Assembly (NCBI RefSeq): GCF_020991365.1
Contig: NZ_JAJLRA010000017.1
Location: 57,067-121,066 of the forward strand
Direction of reading: 5' to 3'
Length of the DNA stretch: 64,000 nt
Source: Streptacidiphilus sp. ASG 303
Lineage (GTDB): Bacteria > Actinomycetota > Actinomycetes > Streptomycetales > Streptomycetaceae
The position numbers and the translations under genes were made by a program. The first letter of the stretch is position 1. Each line of letters starts with the position of its first letter. The notes beneath the pieces are model-generated. The model had not been told where the DNA came from. It made no database searches and saw nothing but the letters and a program-made list of their open reading frames with translations. Positions 27,991-43,308 of the stretch are shown piece after piece.

Positions 27991-28050
27991 GGGTCAGGTC
28001 TGCGGGGTCAGGTCTGCGGGAGCCAGGTCCGCGGGAGCCAGGTCCGCAGG
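27991..28050. repeat. Four 15-bp tandem repeats downstream of dps
   Basis: Four copies of about 15 bp, of two close types (GGTCAGGTCTGCGGG and AGCCAGGTCCGCGGG), lie 60-120 bp beyond the dps stop. The 340 bp between the membrane-protein start and the dps stop show no other feature. Likely slippage-derived. Confidence 0.6.
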
Positions 28051-28108
28051 GGTGAGGGCGCACGGCTCGGCGGCCGCGCCGCTCCCGGCGCGGCCGCCTC
28101 CACCGGGT

Positions 28109-28582
28109 TCAGCTCTGGTTCTCCGCCTGGAACATCCAGTACTGCTTCTCCATCTCGGCCGTGAGGCCGATGAAGAGGTCCTGGGTGACCGGGTCGGGCT
28201 TCTCCGTGGCCTCGATGCGCTCGCGCATGCGGCCGATGGCGGCGGCGAACGCCTCCACCAGGGCCTCCACCACGTCGGTGTCGCGCACCCAGCCCGAGGG
28301 GAAGTCGGGCAGGCCGCTGGTCTTGGCCACGGTCGCGGCGCGCCCGTCGGGGTTGACGCCGATCGCCGCGGCCCGCTCCGCCACGGTGTCGGAGTAGGTG
28401 CGGGCGGTGGTGACGACCTCGTCGAGCTGCAGGTGGATGGAGCGGAACCGCGGGCCGATCAGGTTCCAGTGGGCCTGCTTGGCCAGCAGCGAGAGGTCGA
28501 GCAGGTCGACCAGCGCGCTCTGCAGGGCGTTGCCGGTGACCTCGCGGTCGCTGTCGGAGAGCGGGCTCTTGACGACTGTCAT
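28109..28582 (-). CDS. dps: Dps-family DNA-binding ferritin-like protein
   Basis: Protein of 157 residues of the Dps/ferritin family. The ferroxidase-site residues are in AKQAHWNLIGPRF (His) and HLQLDEVVTTARTYSDTVAER (Asp/Glu). Dps dodecamers store iron and shield DNA in stress. ATG 28582 has GGGAGGAG upstream. Streptomyces has several Dps proteins; which this is cannot be told here. Confidence 0.92.
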   Translation of the reverse strand: MTVVKSPLSDSDREVTGNALQSALVDLLDLSLLAKQAHWNLIGPRFRSIHLQLDEVVTTARTYSDTVAERAAAIGVNPDGRAATVAKTSGLPDFPSGWVRDTDVVEALVEAFAAAIGRMRERIEATEKPDPVTQDLFIGLTAEMEKQYWMFQAENQS

Positions 28583-28778
28583 CTCTGGGTTGCTCCTCCC
28601 GCCCCGGACGGCGGCGGCCGCCCCGGGCAGCCGGGGACTCGATCACGCCGACCGGAGCGGTCTCCGGGGCGGCACCGGTCGCATGCCCCCGATCCGGCGG
28701 ACCATTCGGGCCGGTGGGGGCGTTCGGACCGTTCGGGGAGGAGGGTGCCCGGACGGGCGGCGGCGGGCGGCCGGCCCG

Positions 28779-29141
28779 TCAGGCGGCCACCACGTCGACG
28801 GCGGCGGCCTGGGCGGTCTTCTGGGTGATCGAACTCATCCGGTCGGCGGCGGGGCCGGGGACCGGGACGGGCTCCAGCACCGGGCGCACCGGCTCGCCGG
28901 CGGCCAGCTCGGCCAGCGACAGCTCGTCGCTCACCTCGCGCATGACCTCGGACATGCGGACGTCCAGCGCGTCGCAGATGGCGGAGAGCAGCTCGGAGGA
29001 CGCCTCCTTCTGTCCGCGCTCGACCTCCGAGAGGTACCCGAGGGAGACGCGTGCCGCCGCGGACACCTCGCGGAGGGTACGGCCCTGACGCTGGCGCTGC
29101 CGACGCAGCACGTCACCCAGCAGGCGACGGAGCAGGATCAT
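28779..29141 (-). CDS. clgR: ClgR, XRE-type activator of clp and lon genes
   Basis: Regulator of 120 residues. A helix-turn-helix (about 10-65) contains [20 protein letters not shown]. The C-terminus ends VDVVAA. ClgR activates clpP1P2, clpC and lon in actinobacteria and in Streptomyces is itself degraded by ClpP, depending on its last two alanines; that end is present. Gene order clgR, cinA, pgsA, rimO, ftsK matches Streptomyces and partly Mycobacterium. ATG 29141 has GGAGGGAG upstream. Confidence 0.9.
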   Translation of the reverse strand: MILLRRLLGDVLRRQRQRQGRTLREVSAAARVSLGYLSEVERGQKEASSELLSAICDALDVRMSEVMREVSDELSLAELAAGEPVRPVLEPVPVPGPAADRMSSITQKTAQAAAVDVVAA

Positions 29142-29325
29142 CGGTGGCTCCCTCCTCGGACCGCGGATCGAGACGTCACGTCCCCACCGTACCGCCTTGC
29201 CCGCATCACGTGCGGGGGCCATGGTCGTGTTCACTCTCGGCTGTACGCATGGCCCCTCCCTTGTGGTTCCCGCTATGGACGCGCCGTCGGGCGCCCCGGT
29301 GGACGCCTGCAACACCGGGCGCCCC

Positions 29326-29967
29326 TCACCCATTCCGGTGCCTCCCGGCCCCTTCACGGTCCTTCCCCGCACGGTCCCGCCCCTCCCCGTCCACACCCCG
29401 TTCCTCCCCGTCCCCGACGCGGGGGCCGGGCCCGGCGGGAGTCCCGCCGTGGGCCCCGGCGGGGAGTCCCAGCTGGTCCTGGAGCAGTTCCAGGGCGGCG
29501 GCCACCGCCTTGCGTCGGATTGTGGCACGCCCCCCCGACAGCACGGGCGAGGAGACCGCACTTCCCCCCGGGCCGACCACCGCGAGGTGTACGGTGCCCA
29601 CCGGCCTGCCGTCCTGCGGGTCCGGGCCGGCCACGCCGGTGGTGGCCACGCCGTAGACGGCGCCCATCAGCCGCCGCACGCCCTCCGCCATCTGGAGCGC
29701 CACCCGGGGGTGGACGGGGCCCTCGGCGGCCAGCAGGCCGCCGTCGACGCCGAGGACCGACTCCTTGAGGTCGGTGGCGTAGGCCGTCACCGAGCCCCGG
29801 AAGGTGCGGGAGGCACCCGGGACGTCCACCAGCTGCGCGGCCAGCAGGCCGCCGGTGAGGGACTCGGCCACGGCGACGGTGCCGCCGGCGGCGCCGAGCG
29901 CCGCGTGCAGCCGCCGGGCGAGGTCGGGGACGGCGTCGCCGCCGTCCCCGGGTGCGGGCGTGCTCAT
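29326..29967 (-). CDS. cinA: CinA C-terminal domain protein (NMN amidohydrolase type)
   Basis: Protein of 213 residues with the CinA C-terminal domain: [16 protein letters not shown], then ATTGVAGP and VGTVHLAV. This domain deamidates nicotinamide mononucleotide to nicotinate mononucleotide; the N-terminal molybdopterin-like domain of full CinA is absent, as is common in actinobacteria. The last 55 residues are Gly/Asp-rich. ATG 29967 lies 7 bp after the pgsA stop. Confidence 0.88.
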   Translation of the reverse strand: MSTPAPGDGGDAVPDLARRLHAALGAAGGTVAVAESLTGGLLAAQLVDVPGASRTFRGSVTAYATDLKESVLGVDGGLLAAEGPVHPRVALQMAEGVRRLMGAVYGVATTGVAGPDPQDGRPVGTVHLAVVGPGGSAVSSPVLSGGRATIRRKAVAAALELLQDQLGLPAGAHGGTPAGPGPRVGDGEERGVDGEGRDRAGKDREGAGRHRNG

Positions 29968-29974
29968 ACCCGGA

Positions 29975-30622
29975 TCATGCCCCCGCACGGGCGCGGGCAA
30001 GCCCGGCCCGCCGCAGCACGAGCGCCTGGCGGACGTAGTCCGCGCCGGTGCCCACGGTGAGCAGCACCGCGACGCCCATCAGCACCGCCCGCGCGGTGGC
30101 CAGCCAGCCGGTGAGGGGCAGCACGTACATGCCGACCGCGATGCCCTGGGTGAGGGTCTTCAGCTTGCCGCCGCGGCTGGCCGGGATGACGCCGTGCTTG
30201 ATCACCCAGAAGCGCATCAGGGTGATGCCGAGCTCGCGGGCGAGGATGACCGCGGTCACCCACCAGGGCAGGTCGCCGAGGACGGAGAGCCCGACGAGCG
30301 CCGCACCCATGATCGCCTTGTCGGCGATGGGGTCGGCGATCTTGCCGAAGTCGGTCACCAGGCCCTTGCGGCGGGCGAGTTCGCCGTCGAAGAGGTCGGT
30401 GATCATGGCGACGGCGAAGGAGGCCCAGGCGACGGCGCGCCACTTGGGGTCGTGGCCGCCCGCGGCGAGGAGCAGCGCCACGAAGACCGGCACCAGCAGC
30501 AGGCGCAGCATGGTCAGCAGGTTGGCGACGTTCCAGATGCCCGGCGGCGGCCCGCTGCCGTCCGCCGCCCCGCCGGCGCCCGGCGGCACCGACGGGGGCA
30601 CGGGGGCGTGGTGCTCCGCCAT
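29975..30622 (-). CDS. pgsA: CDP-diacylglycerol-glycerol-3-phosphate 3-phosphatidyltransferase
   Basis: Membrane enzyme of about 215 residues of the CDP-alcohol phosphotransferase family. The complete D-x2-DG-x2-AR-x8-G-x3-D-x3-D motif is visible from DLFDGELAR to DPIADK. It makes phosphatidylglycerol phosphate. About four hydrophobic segments are visible. ATG 30622 has GGGAGAGG upstream; a GTG at 30709 overlapping the rimO stop would add 29 residues. Part of the rimO-pgsA-cinA string. Confidence 0.9.
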   Translation of the reverse strand: MAEHHAPVPPSVPPGAGGAADGSGPPPGIWNVANLLTMLRLLLVPVFVALLLAAGGHDPKWRAVAWASFAVAMITDLFDGELARRKGLVTDFGKIADPIADKAIMGAALVGLSVLGDLPWWVTAVILARELGITLMRFWVIKHGVIPASRGGKLKTLTQGIAVGMYVLPLTGWLATARAVLMGVAVLLTVGTGADYVRQALVLRRAGLARARAGA

Positions 30623-30705
30623 GGCCTCTCCCGCCGCCTCGGCGGCCGTCAGCCCGGCCGCCTCCTCCACGCGGGCGCCTCTGCCCCCCGCCCGGGCCCC
30701 ACGGG

Positions 30706-32196
30706 TCACGCGCCGCCCCCCGCGCCGCCGTCGAGCGGCTCGGCCACCAGGTCGACGCCCTCGGCGGCCACCACGCGGGCCCGGACGAACCGGCCGGGCG
30801 CCGCGTCCACCGCGCCCGTGAGCGTGGTCAGGCCGTCCGTCTCCGGCGCCTGGTGCGCGGCGCGGCCCTCGACCACCGGCCCGTCGCCGTCGCCGTCCTC
30901 GGCGTCGTCGTAGGGGACCACCGACTCCACCAGCACCTCGACCTCGGTCCCGACGCGCTCCTCGGCGCGCTGGGCGGTCATCTCCTCCGCCAGGCGGCTC
31001 AGCCGTGCCAGCCGCTCGGCGACCTCGTCCTCGGGCAGCTTGCCGTCGTAGCCGGCGGCCTCGGTGCCGTCCTCGTCGGAGTAGCCGAAGACGCCGATCG
31101 CGTCGAGCCGGGCGTGGGTGAGGAACCGCTCCAGCTCCGCCAGGTCGGCCTCGGTCTCGCCGGGGAAGCCCACGATGAAGTTGGACCGGACGCCGGCCTC
31201 CGGCGCCTTGGCGCGGATGCCCTCCAGCAGCTCCAGGAAGCGGTCGGTGTCGCCGAAGCGGCGCATCCGGCGCAGCACGGCGGGCGCGGAGTGCTGGAAG
31301 GACAGGTCGAAGTAGGGCACGACGCCGGGGGTGCCGGTCATCACGTCGATGAGGCCGGGCCGCATCTCGGCCGGCTGCAGGTAGCTGACCCGCACCCGCT
31401 CGATGCCGTCGACGGCGGCGAGCTCCGGCAGCAGGGCCTCCAGCAGCCGGATGTCGCCGAGGTCCTTGCCGTACGAGGTGTTGTTCTCGCTGACGAGCAT
31501 GACCTCGCGGACGCCCTGCTCGGCGAGCCAGCGGGTCTCGGAGAGGACGTCGGCGGGGCGGCGCGAGAGGAAGGACCCGCGGAAGGCGGGGATGGCGCAG
31601 AAGGAGCAGCGGCGGTCGCAGCCGGAGGCGAGCTTCACGGAGGCGACCGGGCTGTCGTCCAGCCGGCGGCGCAGGGTGCGGGGGCCGGAGGCGGGCGCCA
31701 GGCCCTCGGGGAGGTCCTCCGGGGCCCCGTGGCCGGGGACGGCGACCTCGGTGGCGGCGGCCTGGCGCTGGACGGGGGTCAGGGGCAGCAGCCTGCGGCG
31801 GTCGCGGGGCGCGTGCGCGGTGTGGTGGCCGCCGGAGAGGATGGTCTGCAGGCGGTCGGCGATGTCGGCGTAGTCGTCGAAGCCGAGGACGGCGTCGGCC
31901 TCGGGCAGGGCGTCGGCGAGCTCCTTGCCGTAGCGCTCGGCCATGCAGCCGACCGCGACGACGGCCTGGGTGCGGCCGTGGCCCTTGAGGTCGTTGGCCT
32001 CCAGCAGGGCGTCCACGGAGTCCTTCTTGGCGGCCTCGACGAAGCCGCAGGTGTTGACGACGGCCACGTCGGCGTCGGCGGCGTCCGGGACGAGCTGCCA
32101 GCCGTCGGCCTCCAGCCGCCCGGCGAGTTCCTCGGAATCGACCTCGTTGCGGGCGCATCCGAGCGTGACAAGGGCGACAGTACGGCGTTCTGGCAT
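30706..32196 (-). CDS. rimO: Ribosomal protein S12 methylthiotransferase RimO
   Basis: Radical-SAM enzyme of 496 residues that adds a methylthio group to an Asp of ribosomal protein S12. The N-terminal MTTase domain has three cluster cysteines ([24 protein letters not shown]), the radical-SAM CxxxCxxC is in [13 protein letters not shown], and a TRAM domain lies at the C-terminus. Family is distinguished from MiaB by the EVDSEE and FRGSFLSR context. It starts at ATG 32196, just after a strong hairpin. Confidence 0.95.
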   Translation of the reverse strand: MPERRTVALVTLGCARNEVDSEELAGRLEADGWQLVPDAADADVAVVNTCGFVEAAKKDSVDALLEANDLKGHGRTQAVVAVGCMAERYGKELADALPEADAVLGFDDYADIADRLQTILSGGHHTAHAPRDRRRLLPLTPVQRQAAATEVAVPGHGAPEDLPEGLAPASGPRTLRRRLDDSPVASVKLASGCDRRCSFCAIPAFRGSFLSRRPADVLSETRWLAEQGVREVMLVSENNTSYGKDLGDIRLLEALLPELAAVDGIERVRVSYLQPAEMRPGLIDVMTGTPGVVPYFDLSFQHSAPAVLRRMRRFGDTDRFLELLEGIRAKAPEAGVRSNFIVGFPGETEADLAELERFLTHARLDAIGVFGYSDEDGTEAAGYDGKLPEDEVAERLARLSRLAEEMTAQRAEERVGTEVEVLVESVVPYDDAEDGDGDGPVVEGRAAHQAPETDGLTTLTGAVDAAPGRFVRARVVAAEGVDLVAEPLDGGAGGGA

Positions 32197-32210
32197 GCCG
32201 CAAGGTTAAC

Positions 32211-32246
32211 GCGCGGCCCCCGGAGGTGTGTCTCCGGAGGCCGCGC
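32211..32246 (-). terminator. Strong hairpin between the DUF4115 gene and rimO
   Basis: GCGCGGCC (32211-32218) and CCGGAG (32220-32225) pair with CTCCGG (32232-32237) and GGCCGCGC (32239-32246), with one C/A mismatch and loop GTGTGT. The 14-bp stem lies between the stop of the DUF4115 gene and the rimO start. It ends 15 bp before the rimO start, so read-through would put it in the rimO leader. Confidence 0.7.
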
Positions 32247-32294
32247 GGCCGCCGCGGCGGGCGGCGGGGGCAGTGCAGGGCCGGGCTGCGGGGC

Positions 32295-33224
32295 CTACGC
32301 GGCCTCGGGGTCGCCCGGGGTGTAGGTGAGCCTGACCACCTGGCCGTCCGGCCCGGCCGGGCCGAGGTCCTTGCCGTTGACGTACAGGTGGACGGCGCCG
32401 GCGTTGCCGAGCACCAGCCTGATCTTCCTGGGGTCGGTGAAGGTCTGGTCCTCCCCCGACTGCAGGTTCTTCTGGAAGAGGGTGTTGCCCTGGCTGTCGA
32501 TCGCGGAGACCCAGCTGTCGCCGTTCTGGGCGACCAGCTTGACCGTGACCCGGTCCGCGGGGGCGGCCGCGATCGGCGACTCCGTGCGCGGGGTGGCGGG
32601 CGGGGTCGGCCGGACGGTGACCGGGGCCGACGCCTTGCGGCTGGGCAGCGGCGTGGAGGCGACCTTCTCGGCGTGCCCGGCGCCCCGGCCGCTCGCCAGG
32701 TTGAAGCCGATGAGCGCGACGACGGCGACGATCGCGGCGACCATGGCGGCCGTCCAGTTGGGGCGCCGCCGCTCGGTGCGGATCCGCTCCGCCTCGAAGA
32801 TCTGCGCCGGGCGGGCGGAGGACGGCGCGCCGCCGTGCTCCGCGTCGTACCGGGCGACCAGGGCGTCGCCGTCCACGCCGACGTACCGGGCGATGGCCCG
32901 GATGTGGCCGCGGGCGTAGAAGTCGCCGCCGCAGCGGCTGTAGTCGTCCTCCTCGATGGCGTGCACTATCGGCACCCGGACCCGCGTGGCGGAGCTGACC
33001 TGATCGACGGTCAGCGCGGCGTCGATCCGGGCGGAGGCCAGGATCCGGCCGATCGTGGGCAGGGGGGCGGCGGCCGGCACGGCCTCGGCAGGCGGCTGGA
33101 AGGAGGCGGGTACGGGCGGTCTGCGCCGCCCGATCGCGGAGGACCCGGACATCGTCGGAGCGGAGCCGGGCGCGGCGGTGTCGGACCGGCGGTTGTCGCC
33201 GAGCGGGGACTTGCCGATGGTCAC
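32295..33224 (-). CDS. RodZ-like helix-turn-helix protein with DUF4115
   Basis: Membrane protein of 309 residues. The N-terminal helix-turn-helix (about 60-120, VDQVSSATRVRVPIVHAIEEDDYS) is cytoplasmic, one membrane segment (about 158-178, AAMVAAIVAVVALIGFNLAS) follows, and the outer C-terminal domain (about 220-309) is DUF4115. RodZ-type proteins link MreB to the cell wall; the actinobacterial member next to ftsK is less studied. GTG 33224 follows AAAGG. It lies between ftsK and rimO as in other Streptomyces. Confidence 0.88.
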   Translation of the reverse strand: MTIGKSPLGDNRRSDTAAPGSAPTMSGSSAIGRRRPPVPASFQPPAEAVPAAAPLPTIGRILASARIDAALTVDQVSSATRVRVPIVHAIEEDDYSRCGGDFYARGHIRAIARYVGVDGDALVARYDAEHGGAPSSARPAQIFEAERIRTERRRPNWTAAMVAAIVAVVALIGFNLASGRGAGHAEKVASTPLPSRKASAPVTVRPTPPATPRTESPIAAAPADRVTVKLVAQNGDSWVSAIDSQGNTLFQKNLQSGEDQTFTDPRKIRLVLGNAGAVHLYVNGKDLGPAGPDGQVVRLTYTPGDPEAA

Positions 33225-33262
33225 TTGGGCGCCTTTCGAGCGTTGGCCACCTGCTGGAATAT

Positions 33263-33293
33263 CAGTCTAGAGGGGGTGGGAAACCCTTTATCA
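33263..33293 (-). promoter_or_regulatory. Candidate promoter of the DUF4115 gene
   Basis: On the minus strand TTGATA (33293-33288) and TAGACT (33268-33263) are 19 bp apart, slightly long. A start near 33256 would leave a 32-nt leader. It lies in an unusually AT-rich patch for this genome. The rest of the 296-bp gap to ftsK shows no gene. Confidence 0.4.
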
Positions 33294-33520
33294 AGCCGGG
33301 CGGGACCGAATGCGCACGGCCCGTGCCCACGCACCCGGCGGGCCCGGTGGAACCGGCGTCCGGCCCCCCGTGCCCGGACCGGCCCGTACCCGGACCGGTC
33401 GCCCGGTCCCGGCCGCGCCGGCCGCGTGTGCGGACCGGCGTCCGCACGGCCCCTGCCCGCGTGGACGCAGCGGCACGCCGATCGGTTCCCCACCTCCCGA
33501 ACGAGTCCGGGACCGGGAGG

Positions 33521-36190
33521 TCACCCCCGGAGTTCGACGAGGACGCCGTCCAGCTCGTCCGGTTTGACGAGGACGTCGCGGGCCTTCGACCCCTCGCTCG
33601 GGCCGACGATCCCGCGCGACTCCATCAGGTCCATCAGCCTTCCCGCCTTGGCGAATCCCACACGCAGCTTGCGCTGGAGCATCGAGGTCGACCCGAACTG
33701 GGTGGAGACCACCAGCTCGGCGGCCTGGCAGAGCAGGTCGAGGTCGTCGCCGATCTCCTCGTCGATCTCCTTCTTCTGGCCGGACCCGACGGTGATGTCC
33801 TCGCGGTAGGAGGGCGTCAGCTGCTCCTTGCAGTGCTTCACCACCGCGGCGACCTCGGCCTCGGTGACGAAGGCGCCCTGCATGCGGACCGGCTTGCCCG
33901 CGCCCATCGGCAGGAAGAGCGCGTCGCCCTTGCCGATCAGCTTCTCCGCGCCGGGCTGGTCCAGGATGACCCGGGAGTCGGCGAGCGAGGAGGTGGCGAA
34001 GGCGAGCCGGGAGGGGACGTTGGCCTTGATGAGCCCGGTCACCACGTCGACCGAGGGCCGCTGGGTGGCCAGCACGAGGTGGATGCCGGCGGCGCGGGCG
34101 AGCTGGGTGATCCGCACCACGGAGTCCTCGACGTCGCGCGGGGCCACCATCATGAGGTCGGCCAGCTCGTCGACGATCACCAGCAGGTACGGGTAGGGCG
34201 CCAGCTCCCGCTCGCTGCCGGCCGGGGGCTGCACCCTGCCCGCGCGCACCGCCGCGTTGAAGTCGTCGACGTGGCGGAAGCCGTAGGCGGCCAGGTCGTC
34301 GTAGCGCAGGTCCATCTCGCGGACGACCCACTGCAGCGCCTCGGCGGCCTTCTTGGGGTTGGTGATGATCGGCGTGACCAGGTGCGGGATGCCCTCGTAC
34401 GCGGTGAGCTCGACCCGCTTGGGGTCGACCAGCACCATCCGCACCTCGTCGGGGGTGGCGCGGGCCAGGATCGAGGTGATGAGGCAGTTGATGCACGAGG
34501 ACTTGCCCGCGCCGGTGGCGCCGGCGACCAGGATGTGCGGCATCTTGGCGAGGTTGGCGACCACGGTGTGGCCCTCCACGTCCTTGCCCATGCCGACCAG
34601 CATCGGGTGGCCGTCCTCGGCGGCGGCGCGGGAGCGCAGCAGGTCGCCGAGGTTGACCATCTCGCGGTCGCGGTTGGGGATCTCGATGCCGACGGCGGAC
34701 CGGCCGGGGATCGGGCTGATGATCCGCACGTCCGGGCTGGCGACCGCGTAGGCGATGTTCTTGGCGAGGGCGGTGATCCGCTCCACCTTGACGGCCTGGC
34801 CGAGCTCCACCTCGTAGCGGGTGACCGTCGGGCCGCGCGTGAAGCCGGTGACGGCCGCGTCCACCTTGAACTCGGCGAAGACGCCGGTGAGCTGGGCCAC
34901 CACGTCGTCGTTGGCCTGGCTGCGGGCCTTGCCCGGGCCGCCGCGCTCCAGCAGGTCCAGGGAGGGCAGCGCATAGGTGACGTCCCCGGAGAGCTGCAGC
35001 TGCTCCATGCGGACGGGGGCCGGGCCGTGGCCGTCGGGGGCGTCCGGCCCGCCGGGGGCGTGGGGGCCGGAGCCGCTGCGGGCGGCCGGGAGGACGGGCT
35101 CCTCGGGCGGGGCGGTGCGGTCGACCACGCGGGGCACCATGCCCGCCAGGGTGGAGGAGCCGGGCACGCCGAACTCCACGGCGCCCTGCAGGTCGGCCGC
35201 GACCCCGCGCGCCACGTCGCGGGTGGCGAAGAGGCCGTCGTCGGCGGGCTCGGGCAGCGGCTCGGCCTGCCTGCGGCGCGGGCGGCGGCGCTTGGCCGGC
35301 GGGTCGCCGCCGTCCTTCTCCAGCGTGTAGGGCAGGGCGGTGTAGTCGGCGTCCTCGGGGGGCTCGGTGGAGTGCTCCCGGTCGGCCGCGCCCGGTGCGG
35401 CGGCGTCCGCGGACGGGGGCCGCTCCACGACGCCGAGGCGGTGGCCCAGCAGCCGCAGCCGTTCGGGGATCCGGTTGACCGGGGTGGCGGTGACCACCAG
35501 CAGGCCGAAGAAGGCCAGGAGGAGGAGCAGCGGCACGGCGAGGGCCGGTCCGGCGGCCGCCATCATCGGGCGGGAGGCGGCCCAGCCGACGATGCCGCCG
35601 GCCTGCCGGATGCGGGTGGCGCCGGTCTGCATGCCGGGCGCCCCGCAGCCGATGTGGACCAGGCCCAGGACGCCGACGGTCAGCGCGCCCAGGCCGATGA
35701 CGATCCGGCCGTTGGCCTCCGGGCGCTCGGGGTGGCGCAGCAGGCGCCAGGCGATCCCGGCGAGCGGCAGGGCCACCAGGACGTCCAGGCGGCCGAAGGC
35801 GCCGCTGACCACGGCGGTGGCGGCGACGCCCAGCCAGCCCTGGGGGGTGAACCAGGTGCCGGCGGCGGTCACCAGGGCCAGGGCGAGGAGCAGCAGTCCG
35901 AGGCCGTCGCGGCGGTGGGCGGGGTCCAGGCCCTTGGCGCCGTCGCCGAAGCCTCGGAAGACGGCGCCGACGGCGTGCGCGAGGCCCAGCCAGCAGGCGC
36001 GCACGGCCCGGAAGAGCACGGGCCGGGGCGGCGGTGGCGGCGGGGCGGCCTTCCTCGCGGGGGCCCTGCGGGCCGCGGGCCTGGCGGCCGCGGGCTTGGC
36101 GGCCCCCTTGCCGGCCGCTCCGGAGGCGCCCTTCTTCGACGGCCCCGAGGGCGGCGTGCGCGGGGCACTTCCGGACGTACGTGTGGCCAT
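33521..36190 (-). CDS. ftsK: DNA translocase FtsK/SpoIIIE
   Basis: Septal DNA pump of 889 residues that clears chromosomes during sporulation. An Ala/Lys/Pro-rich N-terminus leads to four or so membrane segments (about 55-210), a linker, and the RecA-like motor with Walker A ATGAGKSS and Walker B VDELADLMM. The gamma winged helix that reads polar sequences is at the C-terminus (LQRKLRVGFAKAGRLMD). ATG 36190 (MATRTSGSAP) was preferred to an upstream ATG; no strong ribosome site is visible. Confidence 0.95.
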   Translation of the reverse strand: MATRTSGSAPRTPPSGPSKKGASGAAGKGAAKPAAARPAARRAPARKAAPPPPPPRPVLFRAVRACWLGLAHAVGAVFRGFGDGAKGLDPAHRRDGLGLLLLALALVTAAGTWFTPQGWLGVAATAVVSGAFGRLDVLVALPLAGIAWRLLRHPERPEANGRIVIGLGALTVGVLGLVHIGCGAPGMQTGATRIRQAGGIVGWAASRPMMAAAGPALAVPLLLLLAFFGLLVVTATPVNRIPERLRLLGHRLGVVERPPSADAAAPGAADREHSTEPPEDADYTALPYTLEKDGGDPPAKRRRPRRRQAEPLPEPADDGLFATRDVARGVAADLQGAVEFGVPGSSTLAGMVPRVVDRTAPPEEPVLPAARSGSGPHAPGGPDAPDGHGPAPVRMEQLQLSGDVTYALPSLDLLERGGPGKARSQANDDVVAQLTGVFAEFKVDAAVTGFTRGPTVTRYEVELGQAVKVERITALAKNIAYAVASPDVRIISPIPGRSAVGIEIPNRDREMVNLGDLLRSRAAAEDGHPMLVGMGKDVEGHTVVANLAKMPHILVAGATGAGKSSCINCLITSILARATPDEVRMVLVDPKRVELTAYEGIPHLVTPIITNPKKAAEALQWVVREMDLRYDDLAAYGFRHVDDFNAAVRAGRVQPPAGSERELAPYPYLLVIVDELADLMMVAPRDVEDSVVRITQLARAAGIHLVLATQRPSVDVVTGLIKANVPSRLAFATSSLADSRVILDQPGAEKLIGKGDALFLPMGAGKPVRMQGAFVTEAEVAAVVKHCKEQLTPSYREDITVGSGQKKEIDEEIGDDLDLLCQAAELVVSTQFGSTSMLQRKLRVGFAKAGRLMDLMESRGIVGPSEGSKARDVLVKPDELDGVLVELRG

Positions 36191-36418
36191 GGTCAGAGGG
36201 TACCGGCGCCGCCACCCGGGGGACATGCGGCCGGACGCGGCCCCGGGGGGCGTGTCGCGGCCGGGGCGGGACGCGGCGGTCCACCCGAACGGCCGTCACC
36301 CGAGCGCCCGTCACCTGCCCGTCCCGGCAATCCCGTCCGGGCCGCCCTTCCCCGGCACACCTGCGGAGGACGCCGGTGCCGGACGGCAGGACCCCGGACG
36401 GCGGCGGGCCGGGCGGCC

Positions 36419-37108
36419 CTAGCCGGGGAAGGCGCCGCCGACGCCGCCCGCGCCGGGCTCCAGGGCGTCCAGGGCCCGCCGCAGCCCGGCGACCTTCCGC
36501 TCGAGGTGGGCGGCGGTCGCGGCGGCGGCGGTGTCGGCGGACCCGTCGAGCTGCTTGGTGAGCGCCTCGGCCTGCTCCTCCACGGCCGCCAGCCGGGCGG
36601 ACAGTTCGGCGAGCAGCCCGCCGCTGACCGGGGGCTCCTTGCGCTCGGCCTCGTCGGCGCCCGCCGCCTGCCCCGACTCCAGCTGCAGGCGCAGCAGCGC
36701 CGCCTGCTCCTTGAGCTGGCAGTTCTTCATGTACAGCTCGACGAAGACGGAGACCTTGGCCCGCAGCACCCACGGGTCGAACGGCTTGGAGATGTAGTCC
36801 ACCGCGCCGGCCGCGTAGCCCCGGAAGGTGTGGTGGGGGCCGTGGTTGATGGCGGTGAGGAAGATGATCGGGATGTCGCGGGTGCGCTCGCGGCGCTTGA
36901 TGTGGGCGGCGGTCTCGAAGCCGTCCATGCCGGGCATCTGCACGTCCAGCAGGATGACCGCGAAGTCGTCCGTCAGCAGCGCCTTGAGCGCCTCCTCCCC
37001 GGACGATGCCCGCACCAGGGTCTGGTCGAGCGCGGAGAGGATCGCCTCCAGCGCCAGCAGATTCTCCGGCCGGTCATCGACCAGGAGGATCTTGGCCTTC
37101 TGCACCAT
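36419..37108 (-). CDS. osaB: Response regulator OsaB
   Basis: Response regulator of 229 residues. The receiver domain has phospho-acceptor Asp55 in LLDVQMPGMDG. There is no DNA-binding domain; the C-terminal 90 residues form a coiled coil (KEQAALLRLQLES, LSARLAAVEEQAEALTKQL). In S. coelicolor osaB lies beside osaA and is needed for aerial growth under osmotic stress. ATG 37108 has GAGGAGGA upstream. The 285-bp gap to osaA has no clear sigma-B type promoter. Confidence 0.88.
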   Translation of the reverse strand: MVQKAKILLVDDRPENLLALEAILSALDQTLVRASSGEEALKALLTDDFAVILLDVQMPGMDGFETAAHIKRRERTRDIPIIFLTAINHGPHHTFRGYAAGAVDYISKPFDPWVLRAKVSVFVELYMKNCQLKEQAALLRLQLESGQAAGADEAERKEPPVSGGLLAELSARLAAVEEQAEALTKQLDGSADTAAAATAAHLERKVAGLRRALDALEPGAGGVGGAFPG

Positions 37109-37393
37109 GGCCCGTCCTCCTCGCCCCGGGAGTGCCCCGGTCGCCGCCCCCACGGGCGACACCTGTGCGCCGCCTGCCCTCGTGCCGGTCATGGTAGTCG
37201 CACCTTTTCGTCGGCCACAGCACGTCGCCGCCCGCCGCGACGACGTCTCGCGGCACGCGACCTGCCACCGGATCCCCCGGCCCCTCCTGGCAACGCCGAG
37301 CGACCCTACCCGGTTCCCGTCCCGGGGGGCCACCACGCGTTCGGGTGACGGCGCGGCCCGGGGCGCGGCGGGGCGCGGCGGGCGGCGCCGGGG

Positions 37394-42985
<5,592 letters not shown>

Positions 42986-43112
42986 CGGGTCCCTCCCGCG
43001 TAGTCGATCTGGCAGGTCTCGATGTGGCTGCTGGAGCAGGCACAGCACCGACACCGTGCGCGGACCCCCCAGTCTTGCATCACGGGGTGTGCGAGGACAC
43101 GGGCACGAGGAC

Positions 43113-43139
43113 GGTTGTACGGGGCCGGTCCCGGGGTAT
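43113..43139 (+). promoter_or_regulatory. Weak candidate sigma-B type promoter for osaC
   Basis: GGTT (43113-43116) and GGGTAT (43134-43139) resemble the GNNT / GGGTAY pattern of S. coelicolor sigma-B, but the 17-bp spacer is one longer than usual. It lies 170 bp upstream of osaC in the 323-bp osaA-osaC divergent gap, where no gene was found. Confidence 0.3.
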
Positions 43140-43308
43140 CGCATTCTCGACCGGCCCCGCACCGGTTCGGACGCGGACCCGAAAAGTCCCGTCCGCCCCG
43201 CCCTTCCTCGGCGACGGAGCCACACGGGAGCAGCGGCGGAAAGTAACCTGTCGGCCTGGGCGGCGCCCCGTGGAAGGGCGGCCGACGAGACGTGAGGAGC
43301 CGGGAGCA

